DNA from: Anaspis maculata
Taxonomy: Eukaryota > Arthropoda > Insecta > Coleoptera > Scraptiidae
NCBI GenBank assembly: GCA_949128115.1
Contig: OX421963.1
Location: 34,517,979-34,581,978, forward strand
Direction of reading: 5' to 3'
Length of the DNA: 64,000 bases
In this document: positions 12,175-23,224 of the stretch, in pieces
Position numbering within the stretch: position 1 is the stretch's first letter
How the letters are laid out: each line of letters starts with the position of its first letter
The notes under the pieces: generated by a model
The model's database searches: none
What the model saw: only the letters and a program-made list of their open reading frames with translations
What the model was told of the DNA's origin: nothing
Translations under genes and position numbers: made by a program

Positions 12175-13216
12175 TATACAGGTGTCCCGAAATGATTGCA
12201 ACAAAATTTACAGGGAGGTAGAAAATTGAAAAATAAGGGGACTTCCCTGATGAAAATATTCTCGCAAACGTAATAACAGAGATACAGGCCTTCAAAGTTG
12301 GGTTTTTAAAAAAGTTTTTCTTTGCATAACTTTTGAACCGTCAAGCCGATTTTATTCAAATTTGAACCAAAGTTTACTAATATAGGTCTCTATCGCACAA
12401 TGATAACGCATTCTATCAAACATTTTCAGGGGCGACGATAATAGGGGGTACTTCCCCTTTTTTTTCCCTATTTTGCACCCCCTTGAATTATTGTGAAAAT
12501 TGTTGCAATTTTTGAATTCTACGTTCAATTTAGAGAAAAAAGTTACTGCTGCAAAATTTTGATTAAAGGCTTCATTTTTGAGATATTTGAGTTTGAAACT
12601 TTGGAAAACATCTCAAAACCGTCACTTTTCAGGGCCCAATTTTTTTTCAGAAAAGCTTAATCTTTTTTTAGCAAAAATGGTAGATTGTCAACTTAAAACA
12701 CCTAGAAAACTTATTTCAGTTGAGGAATCTTGAGTTTTCTTGAATTTTAATTTTTAACGCCTTGAAAGTGGTGTTTCCGAGATGTTCTCCTAAGTTTCAA
12801 ACTCAAATATCTCAAAAATGAAGTCTTAAATCAAAATTTTGTAGGAGTAACTTTTTTATTTAAATTGAACGTGGAATTCAAAAATTGCAACCATTTCCAA
12901 AAAAATTTAAGGGGGTGAAAAGAGGGGGAAAAGAGGAGAGGTACCCCCTATTATCTTCGCCCCTGAAAATGTTTGATGAAATGCCTCATCATTGTTCGAT
13001 AGAGACCTATTTTAGTAAGCCTTGGTTCAAATTTGAATGAAATCGGCTCAACAGTTCTAAAGTTATGCAAAGAAAACTGTAATCAAAAACCAAGTTTGGA
13101 GGCCTCTATCTCCGTTATTACGTTTGCGAGAGTATTTTCACTAAGGAAGTCCCCTTATTTCTCAATTGTCTACCTCCCTGTAAATTTTATTGCATTAATT
13201 TCGGGACATCCTGTAG
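12175..13216. repeat. Foldback element C (about 1.04 kb)
   Basis: The left end TATACAGGTGTCCCGAAAT pairs with ATTTCGGGACATCCTGTA at the right, and the arms stay paired inward (for example TTTACAGGGAGGTAGA with TCTACCTCCCTGTAAA, and GAGATACAGGCCTTCAAA with its partner) to a centre near 12690. It is joined end to end with foldback D, whose left outer end appears to be missing. The arms contain no conserved coding frame. Confidence 0.9.
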
Positions 13217-14281
13217 TAGCCATAATTCATCATTCGATAGCCCATCGAAAACCAGGTCGACATGCATAACTCAATTTTTTTTCTAAAACGCGGTCGACAT
13301 GCATAATTCAATTTTTTTCTAAAACGCTTTCTAACAGAGATACAGCCCTTCAAAGTTCAGTTTTTAAAATCATTTTTTTGCATTTACTCTTGAGTCATCA
13401 AAGCGATTTTGACCAAATTTGGTACAAATACTTATGAAATGAATACCCATCACTTGACGTAGATAACTTTGGTCAAAATTGTCCAGTGGCGTAGATACGG
13501 AGGAGTTGTTTTACTTCTCGCACTCTATTTTGTACTTCACTGAATATTTTTGAAAAACTATATTTTTTCCGAATTCTTTGTTCAATTTAGAAAAAAAGTT
13601 ACTTCTGTGAAATGTTGATTAGAGGCTTGATTTTTGAGATATTTGGGTTTCAAACTTTGGAAAACATCTCGAAATCGCCACTTCCCGCAGAGCCCAAATT
13701 GTTTTTCTCTGAAAACGCCTCATTTTTCAGCAAAACATGGCAGTGAATCAACTTAAGACCTAGAAAACTTACTCCAGCTGAGGAATCATGAGCTTTCTTG
13801 GATTTTAATTCTTAGACCCTTGAAAGTTGCGATTTCGAAGCGTTTTCCAAAGTGTTAAACCCAAATATCTCGGAAATGAAGCCTCTGATCAAAACTTTAC
13901 AAGAGTAACTTTTTTTTCAAAATTGAACAAAGAATTTTAAAAAACGTATGATTTTTCACAAATATTTATATAGTGGCGTAGAAAATGGGGTGGGAGAAGT
14001 TGAACAAATCCTCGTATCTACGCCACTGGACAATTTTCACAAAAGTTATCTACGTCAAGTGATGAATATCTATTTCGTAAGCATTTGTGCCAAATTTGGT
14101 CAAAATAGCTCCAATGACTAAGGAGTTATTGCAAAAAAATATTTTAAGAACTGAACTTTGGAGGGCTCTATCTTCCTTAGGAAGCGTTTTGGAGAAAAAT
14201 TACATTATGCATGTCGACCTAGTTTTTAATGGACCATCGAATGGTGGATTATTGCTACTATAACCTGGACCACCCTGTATA
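13214..14281. repeat. Foldback element D (about 1.07 kb), left tip missing
   Basis: The left sequence TAGTAGCCATAATTCATCAT pairs with the right sequence ATGGTGGATTATTGCTACTA, and CCAGGTCGACATGCAT pairs with ATGCATGTCGACCTAG. The centre lies near 13740. The right end carries an extra 21 bp finishing in CACCCTGTATA, the usual foldback tip, but the left arm has no counterpart: it meets the end of element C instead. Both arms carry GTGGCGTAGATACG-like sequence (13484 and 14028), which mimics hAT ends but is explained by the palindrome. Confidence 0.85.
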
Positions 14282-14661
14282 GTCCAGTCAACGAATGCTC
14301 GTAAGGGGGATGTAGAGTGCATGGAGGGAGGCAGAATCTTTGACTTCAGAGATGAGTTTGGGAGTCTGTGGTTTGGGATAGTTAGGAGGTAAACATACTA
14401 AAATGTTCCCGACTCTTAGGATGTGCGCCGGACGTATAGGGGAGCTCCGAAAAGCCCAATTTTTCTTACTTTCATTTGTTTTTCGCTTATAACCCTGAAA
14501 CAGTTGGTCCTATCAAAAATGTCGCTTTTTATTTTGAAAGCTGATAAAATTTTCAACATTTTTGTTCTTACCAAATTCTCCCATCTTCTACCGTTTCCTA
14601 GTTATTCGCTTCTGAAAATCTCCTATTCCCGGAAAATGCTGTTTTCGGACATATTTTTCGT
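14282..14661. other. Sequence between foldback D and the pseudogene
   Basis: An 80-codon frame starts at 14423 but shows no motif. The true upstream part of the pseudogene may lie here in too decayed a form to read. Confidence 0.35.
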
Positions 14662-15480
14662 CTAAACGTAGATAACTGTAACTGTCTTTCCGTAGATATA
14701 GAGTACACCCTAGACACTGAATTGACTCTCAAACAGGTAATCTTTCTCTCGAATTCAAACAACAAGAGCCACCTGATCAGGCTCTTGATGGGGAAACTGG
14801 TGGAAAATAACATCCCTCCAAGCAGAGGACGATGCAGACGTTAAACTTGTATCTACAGCCATCGAAAAATCAGTTTTATCTTCAGTAGCTGTGATAGGCG
14901 AAGATGTGGACTTGGCAGTCCTATTGTTGACTAAAGCTCCTCCCAAGCATGGAATATTCCTCGTGAAACCTGGTAGTGAAAAAGTCTGCACGGTGACTTA
15001 TTCTTCACAAGAGCTGCAGCAGTGTGAGCTGGAACATATTCTGTTCTTACCTAGGAGGGTTCGTACATGCTTTCACAGGTTGTGATACTACCTCCGCAGC
15101 CTTTAGAAAAAGCAAAGTCAAGTTTGCTAAATTTTACATAAGGGATATAACACTGAAAGAAGCAGCTGAGGTATTTACCAGCTCTTAATCGTCATCAAGC
15201 GAGATTGAGATGGCTGGAAAAATTGCATCCTGAGGTGGTATGGTGGACCAATTAAGGGATGATCCTTGGATGGGTTCAGGTACTAATCCTTCGAGTAATC
15301 AATCCTTCGTAAAAGCAGTTGGATCCATTGAACCTGACATTGCAACCCTTCCACCAAATGTTGGGCCACGAACGAAATGCTACTCCTATAGAGTATTCTG
15401 GTGTATCATGTACCCGAGTATCCATGGTCAAATGACAAATTCTATTTGGAGAAGCTCATCAGCTCTAGTAAAATTTTGAT
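14662..15480 (+). pseudogene. Decayed member of the multi-copy GEDVD / HAFTGCDTTS protein family
   Basis: Reading frames in several phases line up as one protein. First comes LTLKQVIFLSNSNNKSHLI (about 14708-14770). A frameshift leads to QAEDDADVKLVSTAIEKS, then VIGEDVDLAVLL and HGIFLVKPGSEKV (14826-15000). A second frameshift joins to HAFTGCDTTSAAFRKSK (about 15068-15115). Later TLPPNVGPRT and SYRVF follow (15340-15400). This order matches a family of uncharacterised proteins that occurs in many copies in arthropods and cnidarians and is thought to have a PIN/FEN-like nuclease fold, with the acidic QAE.DAD and GEDVD motifs as likely metal ligands. That fold and function are my inference. At least two frameshifts plus a stop after TSS near 15188 make this copy non-functional. 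No start codon, intron or poly-A signal could be assigned. Confidence 0.75.
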
Positions 15481-16085
15481 ACAAAGGCTCTGTTCACGAA
15501 AAATATTGGTTGAAATGTTATTTGTGAAGTCAGTTTCAATCGCTAAATGTTCCGTTCGTCAAACATGCTCTGTGTAAATCCGACCTTTGCTTTGCCATGT
15601 CCCAACCCAATCATCAAATTCAGAAAGTGAAAATGTCATGGGTACGATGTTCTTAGGAGACTCAAAAAGGCAACTCGCTGTTGTTAAAGTGGATGAGAAG
15701 TGTTTTCTTTAATCTTTAATTTCTAATTTGTTGCTATCTGAAGTACGCAACAAAAGTCGTGTCACCCCCTAAATTTTCTTCGGTTTTCAAAACTGATTAT
15801 CTTCGAATTCTCTCGGGCGATTTTGGATTCCTTTTAACTGGTAGACAGCACAGTTCTTCGTCTATCAAATCTTGTTTTTGCGAAACATGAAATATGTGAA
15901 ATAAGGTTTGTACTGGGTGACACATCAAACAGTGCCAAATTGATGGAAGTTCCGTGGTCCCCCACTTTCTCAAAAAAAAATTCCAATTCATAAACGAAAT
16001 TCATGGAAAGTGATGTCTTACCTCGGGATGGTTTTTGATTTTCAGCCATATTTTGATTTTTTTGAAAAATATTTGTGTCTGTTCG
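15481..16085. other. Unclassified sequence
   Basis: Only overlapping chance frames on the minus strand (15797-16049). No repeat structure seen. Confidence 0.4.
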
Positions 16086-16246
16086 TAATCTCCCACGAAA
16101 ACAGCCGAACTATTGGTCTGATCGATTTGAAATTCGGTATGCAGACATGGTTTTGCTGTCGAATGAACCCATCAGTTTTTGGCTGTCATCTGTCAAACAG
16201 AAGTGTCACTGCCAGAAAATGACAGAAGCATATTTTCACGGAACTT
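16086..16246. repeat. Dispersed repeat, copy 2 (pair with 1803-1955)
   Basis: Shares with the first copy the ordered words AATTCGGT, GCAGACATG, GTTTTTGGCTGTCATCTGTC and AGAAAATGACAGAAG, same orientation, with substitutions. Unclassified. Confidence 0.7.
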
Positions 16247-16727
16247 ACAATACAATAATACAATAAATATCTATTTTCATCAATAATATTCTTACTATTG
16301 ACGGATTTTCTTACTATACGATTTTCCCCGTTATATCAGAGCACGGTGGAAACTGTGTTCTGGCAGGCACAGCATGGCAATCTTATAATCTCGACAAAGT
16401 ATAAGAATGTCGTTTGGAAAACTCGATCCGGTATTAATTTTAATTGAAAAAATATAAAATACATAGGTATTTACATAGGTATGTAGGTAGATACCTCGTG
16501 AATGTGATTTGAGGTAACTACGTGGTTCTAGAGTTCCTACGATATAATCTTCTCCCATCAAAATAAGGCCGTAGGTTAAATTGAAATATTGACAGAATTG
16601 ATATGAGTATTTCCAGTTATATGCTCGCCACTGTACTTATCTTTAGAATGTCACATTTAATTGAGGTGAAATCAAACCAATCAAAAAATTAACGAAGAAT
16701 AATGTCAAAAATCAATTTCCAAACATA

Positions 16728-17803
16728 AAAAGGACCCCGCACGATTCTTATGGAAAATGGCTCCCGGTTAAATTATCTGAATTTTTGATATGTTGTAGCT
16801 CGTGAGATACTAATTAAATACCGTGAACCCCAAACTCAAATAATGGACAGTTTTTTACCCACAGGGGGTTGAAGTTGGAGGTTTTGACGGCTTCAAAATG
16901 ATATTATGACGTTAATAAAGGCTTTTCATTCGGTTTCTCTTGAAGTTGTGTTTCATGCTAAAATGTATTCATTTGACAGAAAAATATCAACCCCCTCCTC
17001 CACCCCCAACCCCTATCTACCATCATAAAATTCGAGATTACTCCCAAAAGCCATGCGGATGGCTTCTGTGATTTAAATTATGAATTTTGACATGAAAATT
17101 ATTTTCCACCCCTAATGTTGGGGTGCCAATTTTCCAATTTTCCTTGATTAATTTGGCTGAATTTTTGGTATTGTGTACTTCTAATTCTGCTAAACAAAAA
17201 GCTCATACTTATTCCTATGAACAGTTTTTGTTCTGCAGGGGACTGAAGTTCAATATTTATGCTCTCAAATCTTCAACTTCAGTCCCCTGTAGAACAAAAA
17301 CTGTCCATAGGAATAAGTTTTAGCAAGAGAACTTTTTGCTCAGCAGAATTAGGAGTACACAATACCAATAATTCAGCCAAATTAACCGAGGAAAATTGGA
17401 AAATCGGCACCCCAACATTGGGGGTGGAAAATAACTTTTATGTCAAAATTCATAATTTAAATCACAGAAGCCATCTGCATGGCTTTTGATAGCAATCTCG
17501 AATTTTGTGATGGTAGATAGGGGATGGGGGTGGAGGAAGGGGTTGATATTTTTCTGTCAAATAAATACATTTAGAATGAAACACAACTTGAAGAGAAACC
17601 AAATAGAAAGCTTTTATTTACGTCAGAATATCATTTTTAAGCCGTCAAAACCTCAAACTTCAACCCCCTGTGGGTGAAAAACTGTCCATTATTTGAGTTT
17701 TGGGTTCACGGTATTTGATAAGTATCTCATGAGCTACAACATATCAAAAATTCAGAGAATTTAACCGGGAGTCATTTTCCATAAGAATCGTGCGGGGTCC
17801 TTT
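16728..17803. repeat. Foldback element E (about 1.08 kb)
   Basis: AAAGGACCCCGCACGATTC at the left is an exact inverted copy of the right end GAATCGTGCGGGGTCCTTT. The arms pair almost continuously to the centre: GACAGTTTTTGTTCTGCAGG-type sequence on the left pairs across a loop of only a few dozen bases near 17265. This is one of the least decayed palindromes here. Its ends lack the CAGGGTG tip found in other families, so it is a different lineage. Non-coding. Confidence 0.9.
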
Positions 17804-18012
17804 GATTATCAAACCAGTATAATATCATCGCTATACAATCAGCTGACATCTTGAACATTAAGCAACTGTTTCAGCCTCAATTGTCGAAAATTCTTTCCCC
17901 TCTGGGCTTTAATCATCCACCCCTGCTTTCCTGCTTAATAGGTACATATAGGTACCTGAAAGTTGTGTCTACATTTGGGTGTGCGGCATTCGATTTTATT
18001 TTTGAATTGTAA

Positions 18013-18359
18013 ACGTCCTTCGAATTTCAACTTTGATATTATATTACCGCCCCTATGACTTGCCGCCTGCCATACCCGTCTGCGCGCCGGAACACACTGC
18101 ACGCCTGCTAGGCCCGGCTCTGAATATACCTCCCTATATAGCCTCGCCCCCCCTATATATCCCTATATACCTCCCTCCCTATACCTCCCTCCCTATACCT
18201 CCCTCCCTATATACCTTCGCCCCAAGGTCAGACAAGACAACGTTACAGGCGTTCGTTACAACCACTGATGCTATGAACCAATTTCACTCCCATGTGTGGT
18301 TCTGCGTTAGTTGTGTGTTGTGATCTAGGCGCGAGAATAGAAGTTTCACTTCAAAAAGA
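18013..18359 (+). repeat. Dispersed repeat block, inverted copy of 62984-63412
   Basis: The block begins TCCTTCGAATTTCAACTT, includes ATTACCGCCCCTATGACTTG, GCACGCCTGCTAGGCCCGG, GACAAGACAACGTTACAGGC and GTTCGTTACAACCACTGATG, and ends GCGAGAATAGAAGTTTCAC. All these words occur in the reverse complement of 62984-63412. The middle differs: this copy has a pyrimidine-rich CTATACCTCCCTCC array where the other has unrelated sequence. Orientation as transcribed is unknown. Probably an interspersed element of undetermined type. Confidence 0.85.
18130..18215. repeat. Pyrimidine-rich tandem repeat (CTATACCTCCCTCC-like)
   Basis: Units CCCTATATACCTCCCTCC and CCTATACCTCCCTCC repeat about five times. The opposite strand is GGGAGG-rich, which could form G-rich secondary structure. 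It lies within the dispersed block above. Confidence 0.85.
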
Positions 18360-19576
18360 ATGTGAGCGAGGCGAGCAGCGCTGCTGACGAAAACTGTCAG
18401 GGTAAAGGGGCGTGCATGGTCACCCTGTACATTCGACGGATGTCGACGCTGCGAGCTCTGCCTCGCTCCGTGATGCGATGATTGCCGCACGTAGTTCAGC
18501 TTAGGGCGATGTGTTCTTAGTTGCATTATTAGCAGCTATTCTAGCGGTTCCGTGGGGCGGAATAATATTCCGGTCGGATGTTCTACAAAGTTGAATTTTT
18601 TGGTTGTTTACTTGTGCCGCAATAATTTTTTGAACCGGAACCGATGGTTTTCACATTTTGTAATTGGAGGAAAATATAATATGAAAAAGCTGCAACCCCG
18701 CGGTTCCCCTCATGAGTCGCCACTGCTAGACACTTCCACGGTGGACTTTTCTACCAGCCCTATCGCAACTACAGACAATCCATAAGCCAATTTGTTCACC
18801 TTGATAGGCAATTTACAAGAGGAAACGTGTTGTACGCCAAAGTAAAACATTCGATACAAATAAACTGGAAAGTTTATCGCTCACTTTTCAATTGGGACGA
18901 GGCAAACCGGAACCGGGGAATAAAATTATACAAGTCGATACCGACACCATTCAAATGTCGAGTCAAACAGTAAATTTGAAATGTTAACTGAAAATCGATA
19001 TGGAAATGAGGTTTTTTTCCTTTCATTCCAACGTAAGTAACGCAAAGTAATTTGAGAAATTTCATTAGTGGATGATAATGTGCCGTGCCAACCTGTTTAT
19101 CTTTGCCGAACGCGCTCTGAATCGAATTATTGAATCTTTTCCAAGCGCGTCGCTAACAGGTATAATTGAATTATACTTCTGTTTGGGATAAAATCATGGA
19201 AGAAAGACCTAAGAACTGGAATTTATATAAGTTGTTCAAGATTGTTGAGCCTTTCGGGCCGATAATCAATTCCACGGCTTTTTCATTAGAGAAAGCTATC
19301 GTGTGATCAATAGGTCGTTTCGTTTGGCTGTGCGCATATGTGGCGCGAATTTCATAATTTCGTACACCGATATTTAAAATTAACACTAGAAAATCTTGAA
19401 GTGCACCTAAAACTCCACCAATAATTTGGGGTGTGTATTAAAGTGGCAGCCAGGAACCAGTAGCTAGTCAGGGGGGTAGACAGAGCATGCAGCGTTGCCA
19501 TTCAACTGACTGATGTACGAAAGTTTTCAACATTTGGCGCCTTTACGCAAGCGCACCTGCCCAAACGAAATGGCCT
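18360..19576. other. Unclassified sequence
   Basis: No gene recognised. Frames of 63-80 codons on either strand lack motifs. The word CACCCTGTAC at about 18421-18430 may be another decayed foldback tip. Confidence 0.4.
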
Positions 19577-19693
19577 ATTGAATTCATAATTCAGGCAGGC
19601 TGTGCCCTAGTCAAATGCAGCTTCGCACCCCTGATTTCGACCAAGCCACAGCCTGCCTAAATTAGGAATTCAATTGATCACACGATATATGGT
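19577..19693. repeat. Small hairpin MITE, copy 1 (related to 38657-38781)
   Basis: ATTGAATTC, AATT and CAGGCAGGCTGTG on the left pair with CACAGCCTGCC, AATT and GAATTCAAT on the right around the loop word CTAGTCAAATGCAGCTTCGC. The copy at 38657 shares the GGCTGTGCCCT and CACAGCCTRCC core and the flanking CACAYGRTATAT sequence, so the two form a family. Confidence 0.75.
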
Positions 19694-19775
19694 CTACTGA
19701 AACTTCACAGTATCACAGTTATCTATTATTTGTGATACTGATACTGTGATCTATTAGTTCTATTACGCTTATTTA

Positions 19776-19910
19776 GGCCCAGTATTACAAAACCGGAATA
19801 GCGTTATTCTAGTATAAACCAGGGATAAGTGGCATGCTGACAAAAGGTAACCTAGGAGATTATACCGAGTATGCTATACCCAGCTCATTCCGGTTTCGTA
19901 AGACTGGGCC
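19776..19910. mobile_element. PIF/Harbinger-type MITE with TTA duplication
   Basis: The 135-bp element begins GGCCCAGTATTACAAAACCG and ends CGGTTTCGTAAGACTGGGCC, giving imperfect terminal inverted repeats of about 25 bp. It is flanked by TTA at 19773-19775 and TTA at 19911-19913. A three-base TTA/TAA duplication with GGC-rich ends is the known signature of PIF/Harbinger (Tourist-like) elements. No coding capacity. Confidence 0.75.
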
Positions 19911-20230
19911 TTATAGTAACTAGACGTCCCGATTTTGGCCGGACAGTCCCGACCTATTTTTTGTCCCGAAAATGTCCCGACTGGAGATAGGTACCTACTT
20001 AATTGTCCCGTTTTGTCCCAATTTCATATCTTGTTGAAATTCTAATCCGAAATTCCCTCCTGCAATTCTTATTCAGCCTCCTATGAGGCACGACCTCTCA
20101 ATCAAGCTGAACTGCTTATATTCAGTTGCCATGTAAGTGACTCTCAAGTGGGTCTCCAAAAAGCAGGCCTTGGACCGCAATTAGGTGTTTTTGAAGGTTT
20201 TAGTAGTTTTTACTTTTTAAAGTTACTCAC

Positions 20231-20470
20231 CGTGGGTTTCACAAAAAAGATAATACGAGATCATTTGATTCGCAATTTCTGTTTGTCAATTTATAGCTGA
20301 CTGATCAATGAAAATGCTAGTTTATTTGTCAATAGTGAAAAAATGATGGATCTAGTACAGATTTCAGACATTTTTCGTGGTTAATCGACTAGCCATTCAG
20401 CAGGAAAAATGTTTGTTAATCTGCAGCCGGCCTGATCGCTGATCATCTTTTTTTGTGGAACTGACGGTCA
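20231..20470 (+). repeat. MITE with GGGTTYCA / TGGAACTGAC ends, copy 1
   Basis: Starts CGTGGGTTTCACAAAAAAGA, includes GATAATACGAGAT, GTCAATTTATAGCTGACTGA and GATTTCAGACATTTTTCGTG, and ends GATCATCTTTTTTTGTGGAA. An inverted copy lies at 26456-26694 with the same order of words. A relative at 28461-28696 shares the GTGGGTTCCAC end. Confidence 0.85.
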
Positions 20471-20555
20471 GTTTGTCATCATAAATTCCACCAAAGTCAA
20501 ACTGACAAGTTATACCTACTTATTTTGGAGTTTTTTAATAATTATACTCAACAGT

Positions 20556-20727
20556 AATATCACAAGTGCTTAGATTTTCACGATAATTTTGGTCGGGCGA
20601 TCGCGAGTGCTGATTGTAGCGATAAATGCCCGACTCCGTAGGAGGAGGGCATTTATCCAGGGACAATCAGCCCGAGGGAAACGCCTGGCCAAAATTATCT
20701 GAGAAAATCTCGAGCACGAGTGATATT
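20556..20727. repeat. Inverted-repeat MITE (about 170 bp)
   Basis: AATATCACAAGTGCTTAGAT, then TTTTCACGATAATTTTGGTC, faces the mirror words GGCCAAAATTATCTGAG and CTCGAGCACGAGTGATATT. The middle holds a second short hairpin (AAATGCCCGACTCC with GAGGAGGGCATTT). No clear target duplication. Confidence 0.75.
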
Positions 20728-20962
20728 TTGAAGATTATTACATAAAAGAAGTCCGAAGTGACAGCTGTCGGATTTTGTTGTTTACATGAATTTTATTCCG
20801 TTGCTATTGACAGTGGGATTTAGATAAGTGAATATTATCCTTGTAGGTCTAATAATCAAGGGCGTTGTATGTAATAATCAAGTATATTTTGTCAACATTT
20901 TACATTTTTCATATGTTTAAAACTATAAATCTTCTTTTGTATAAGTAAGTATATAAAATATG

Positions 20963-21421
20963 TTATAAAAGGTAAAACATTTCATGTAAAGGTAGGGAAG
21001 GTGGAATGGTACCCATTGCGCATGCTGCATTTCCCTTTTGTATAGCTAGGCTGATCCTTTGAGTTATATAGCATCTCGATCTGTCTTCCCCGGTGGCATC
21101 TGCTGTAAGTTTCCCCAGTTCGTATACGAAATCTATAGCCTCTTGGCACCAAGGGCCTAGGGTCTCAACAGCGAAAGGGACAAAGATGTAATTGTCTTCA
21201 ATAATTGTTTTGTATTTTGACCGCTTCCGATTTGCTGCGTTTTCAGCTACTGCCCCAGTCTCCTTTATTGCTGCTGCCATGTTAGACGCTGCCAAGGTGT
21301 CGCTACAAGTGGCATCCCAAACTAGGTGCCGTCCGTTTCGCCAAGGGACTAAAGTCATTCCGTCAGGTCTTTTGTCTTTTGGAGTTACTTTTAAGTCATC
21401 GGTTTGCTGTCGCGAATGGTT
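20963..21421 (-). pseudogene. Non-LTR retrotransposon C-terminal domain fragment (2)
   Basis: Minus-strand translation reads KVTPKDKRPDGMTLVPW, GRHLVWDATCSDTLAASN, FVPFAVETLGPWCQEAIDF and QRISLAIQKGNAACAMGTI. The order KRPDG, LVWDATC.DTLA, ETLGP, and QR.S.A.Q.GNA is the conserved domain that follows the reverse transcriptase in a widespread group of animal non-LTR retrotransposons. About 147 residues remain, with an in-frame stop upstream near 21418, and the catalytic domains are absent, so this is a 5'-truncated dead copy. The last residues (IPPSLPLHE) match the copy at 7283-7437 only loosely. The plus-strand 95-codon frame at 21192 is its shadow. Confidence 0.85.
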
Positions 21422-21479
21422 TCACACTCGTTTGTTTGAATTTTGGTTTGAATTACCTAGATTAATCTTGTATCTGTAG

Positions 21480-21885
21480 AAAGACGGTTTTTGGGCCTGA
21501 TGTGAAGCTATTGTGACAACAAAACACAAAACTCGTGCCCTGATCGGCGTTCCATTTTTTTTATTTTATTCGTAGTTAGATACTTACGGAATGATTCACA
21601 ACGGATAGTATAAAAAAAAAGCATAAGCATTTGCTTAGATTTTTGCAAAGGCATAAGATGTCAATTTCAAGGCATATTGAACCTCCATGACAGGATCCCT
21701 TATCTTGATAATCCCACGCCACAATTCGCTTAACAAATTTACAAATTTGTCATTGGAATTCTCATGCTTCGATCATTTGCACTGTGTGAATAAATGTGTA
21801 TATATTTTTGGTTTCTTTCTAGAATTATATTTTATATTTCATCATGTAATTTTGCAGCAAGAATGTAAAATTCTTTAAATGCAAT
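21480..21885. other. Unclassified sequence
   Basis: No motif-bearing frame or repeat recognised between the LINE fragment and the ATT array. Confidence 0.4.
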
Positions 21886-21888
21886 GAA

Positions 21889-21940
21889 TATATTATTATT
21901 ATTATTATTATAATTATTATAATTATTATTATTATTTGCT
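21889..21940. repeat. (ATT)n microsatellite
   Basis: About 50 bp of ATT triplets interrupted by two AATTATTATA words. Confidence 0.95.
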
Positions 21941-22064
21941 AAGATTTTTGAGGAGTTGCTGAGCAGACTTTCCCTGGCAACGCCTATGAAATTCAAGCAA
22001 ATGCTGATGCTTATTTTTTATTAATACTACCCAACAACAACTCACAACTTTTGAGAATATCACA

Positions 22065-23043
22065 TATAATCAATTTCACGGCTATCTGCATTAGAGCAAG
22101 CTATGGAAAACTTATTTTTTGTTGGTAGGAATGAGTAGGAATCCATAACCGTCGTCGCAGATAGTTTGTGTGAATGTGGTATGTGGAAAGGTTAGGTATT
22201 GTGGCAGATGTCACCCGTCGCGCGGTGTGATGCACATCAAGTCAAAATGTTTAGTTTTATTGGGGAAAACAGATAAACACGTGTTCCTCGGAGTGTAGAT
22301 TTGCTGGACCCGTCTTCACGGGTTGGTGGGTCTTTGCTTGTGCTCTGGTAGTGGCGGCCAGTGAGCCAGTGTATAAAATGACGCCAAAGGAAGTCAGCGG
22401 CAGCACTAAAGGAAAGAAAAATTAATGAAAATGCCTGTCCAGTGGCCCCAGTGAGGTTGAGAAAACTAGCTTCCATGGACATTGATTTATGGAGTTGCAC
22501 TGTACAAGACAAGACAGTCGAGACACGACGCGTGAGTGCACTCTGTGTTGGAAGATCTTCTCAACATGAAATTATTGACCATTTCATGTATGTATTCCTT
22601 TCTTCATCTTCTTCGGGCTTGTATGCTGTTTTAGTGTTGTAGAGCACGTAGTACTTCCTACTATCAGTCTTACTTCCCTTTAGTGCTACCGCTGACTTCC
22701 TTTGGCGTCATCATCTGTGGGCGTCATTTAACACACTGGCTCACTGGCCGCCACTACCAAAGCACAAGTAAAGAGCCACCAACTAGGTGTCCAGCTAATT
22801 GACACTCCGAGGAACACGTGTTTATCTGTTTTCCCCAAATAAACTGAACATTTTGACTTGACGTGCATCACACCACGCGACGGGTGACATCTGCCACAAA
22901 TGCCACAAGACCTAACCTTTTCACATACCACATTTACACAAACCTTCTACGACGACGGTTATGGATTCCTACTCATTCCTACCAACAAAAAATAATTTTT
23001 CCATAGCTTGCTCTAATGCAGATAGCCGTGAAATTGATTATAT
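22065..23043. repeat. Foldback element F with a 264-bp unique loop
   Basis: The left arm (22065-22412) starts TATAATCAATTTCACGGC and runs through ATCCATAACCGTCGTCG, AACACGTGTTCCTCGGAG and GACGCCAAAGGAAGTCAGCG. The right arm (22677-23043) is its inverted copy, ending GCCGTGAAATTGATTATA. The arms differ in places (for example a GGACCCGTCTTCACGGG stretch near 22310 is altered on the right). The loop 22413-22676 carries CTTCTTTCATCTTC-like pyrimidine sequence and shows no gene. The 91-codon minus frame and 67-codon right-arm frame are arm by-products. Confidence 0.9.
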
Positions 23044-23224
23044 AGAGTGCTTCCCTCCTACTTTTCACTTCAGGTACACACTTTCAAAAACGAACAAGCA
23101 AGTAAATAATTATTACAGAATAGATGTAAATAAATAAAATGGTGAAATTTGTCATGACAGCACCATGAAGTTTCTGAAAATTAAAGTTGCCGTTAGTGGC
23201 CTAATACGATCTGGGTGACAGAAA

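Noticed and set aside
13484..14028. A fifth hAT element with CAGTGGCGTAG ends
   Set aside because: The flanks are inverted (AATTGTC and GACAATT), not a direct 8-bp duplication. The ends are simply symmetrical positions in foldback D.
21192..21479. 95-codon plus-strand gene
   Set aside because: Antisense shadow of the LINE C-terminal domain on the minus strand, which has conserved motifs.
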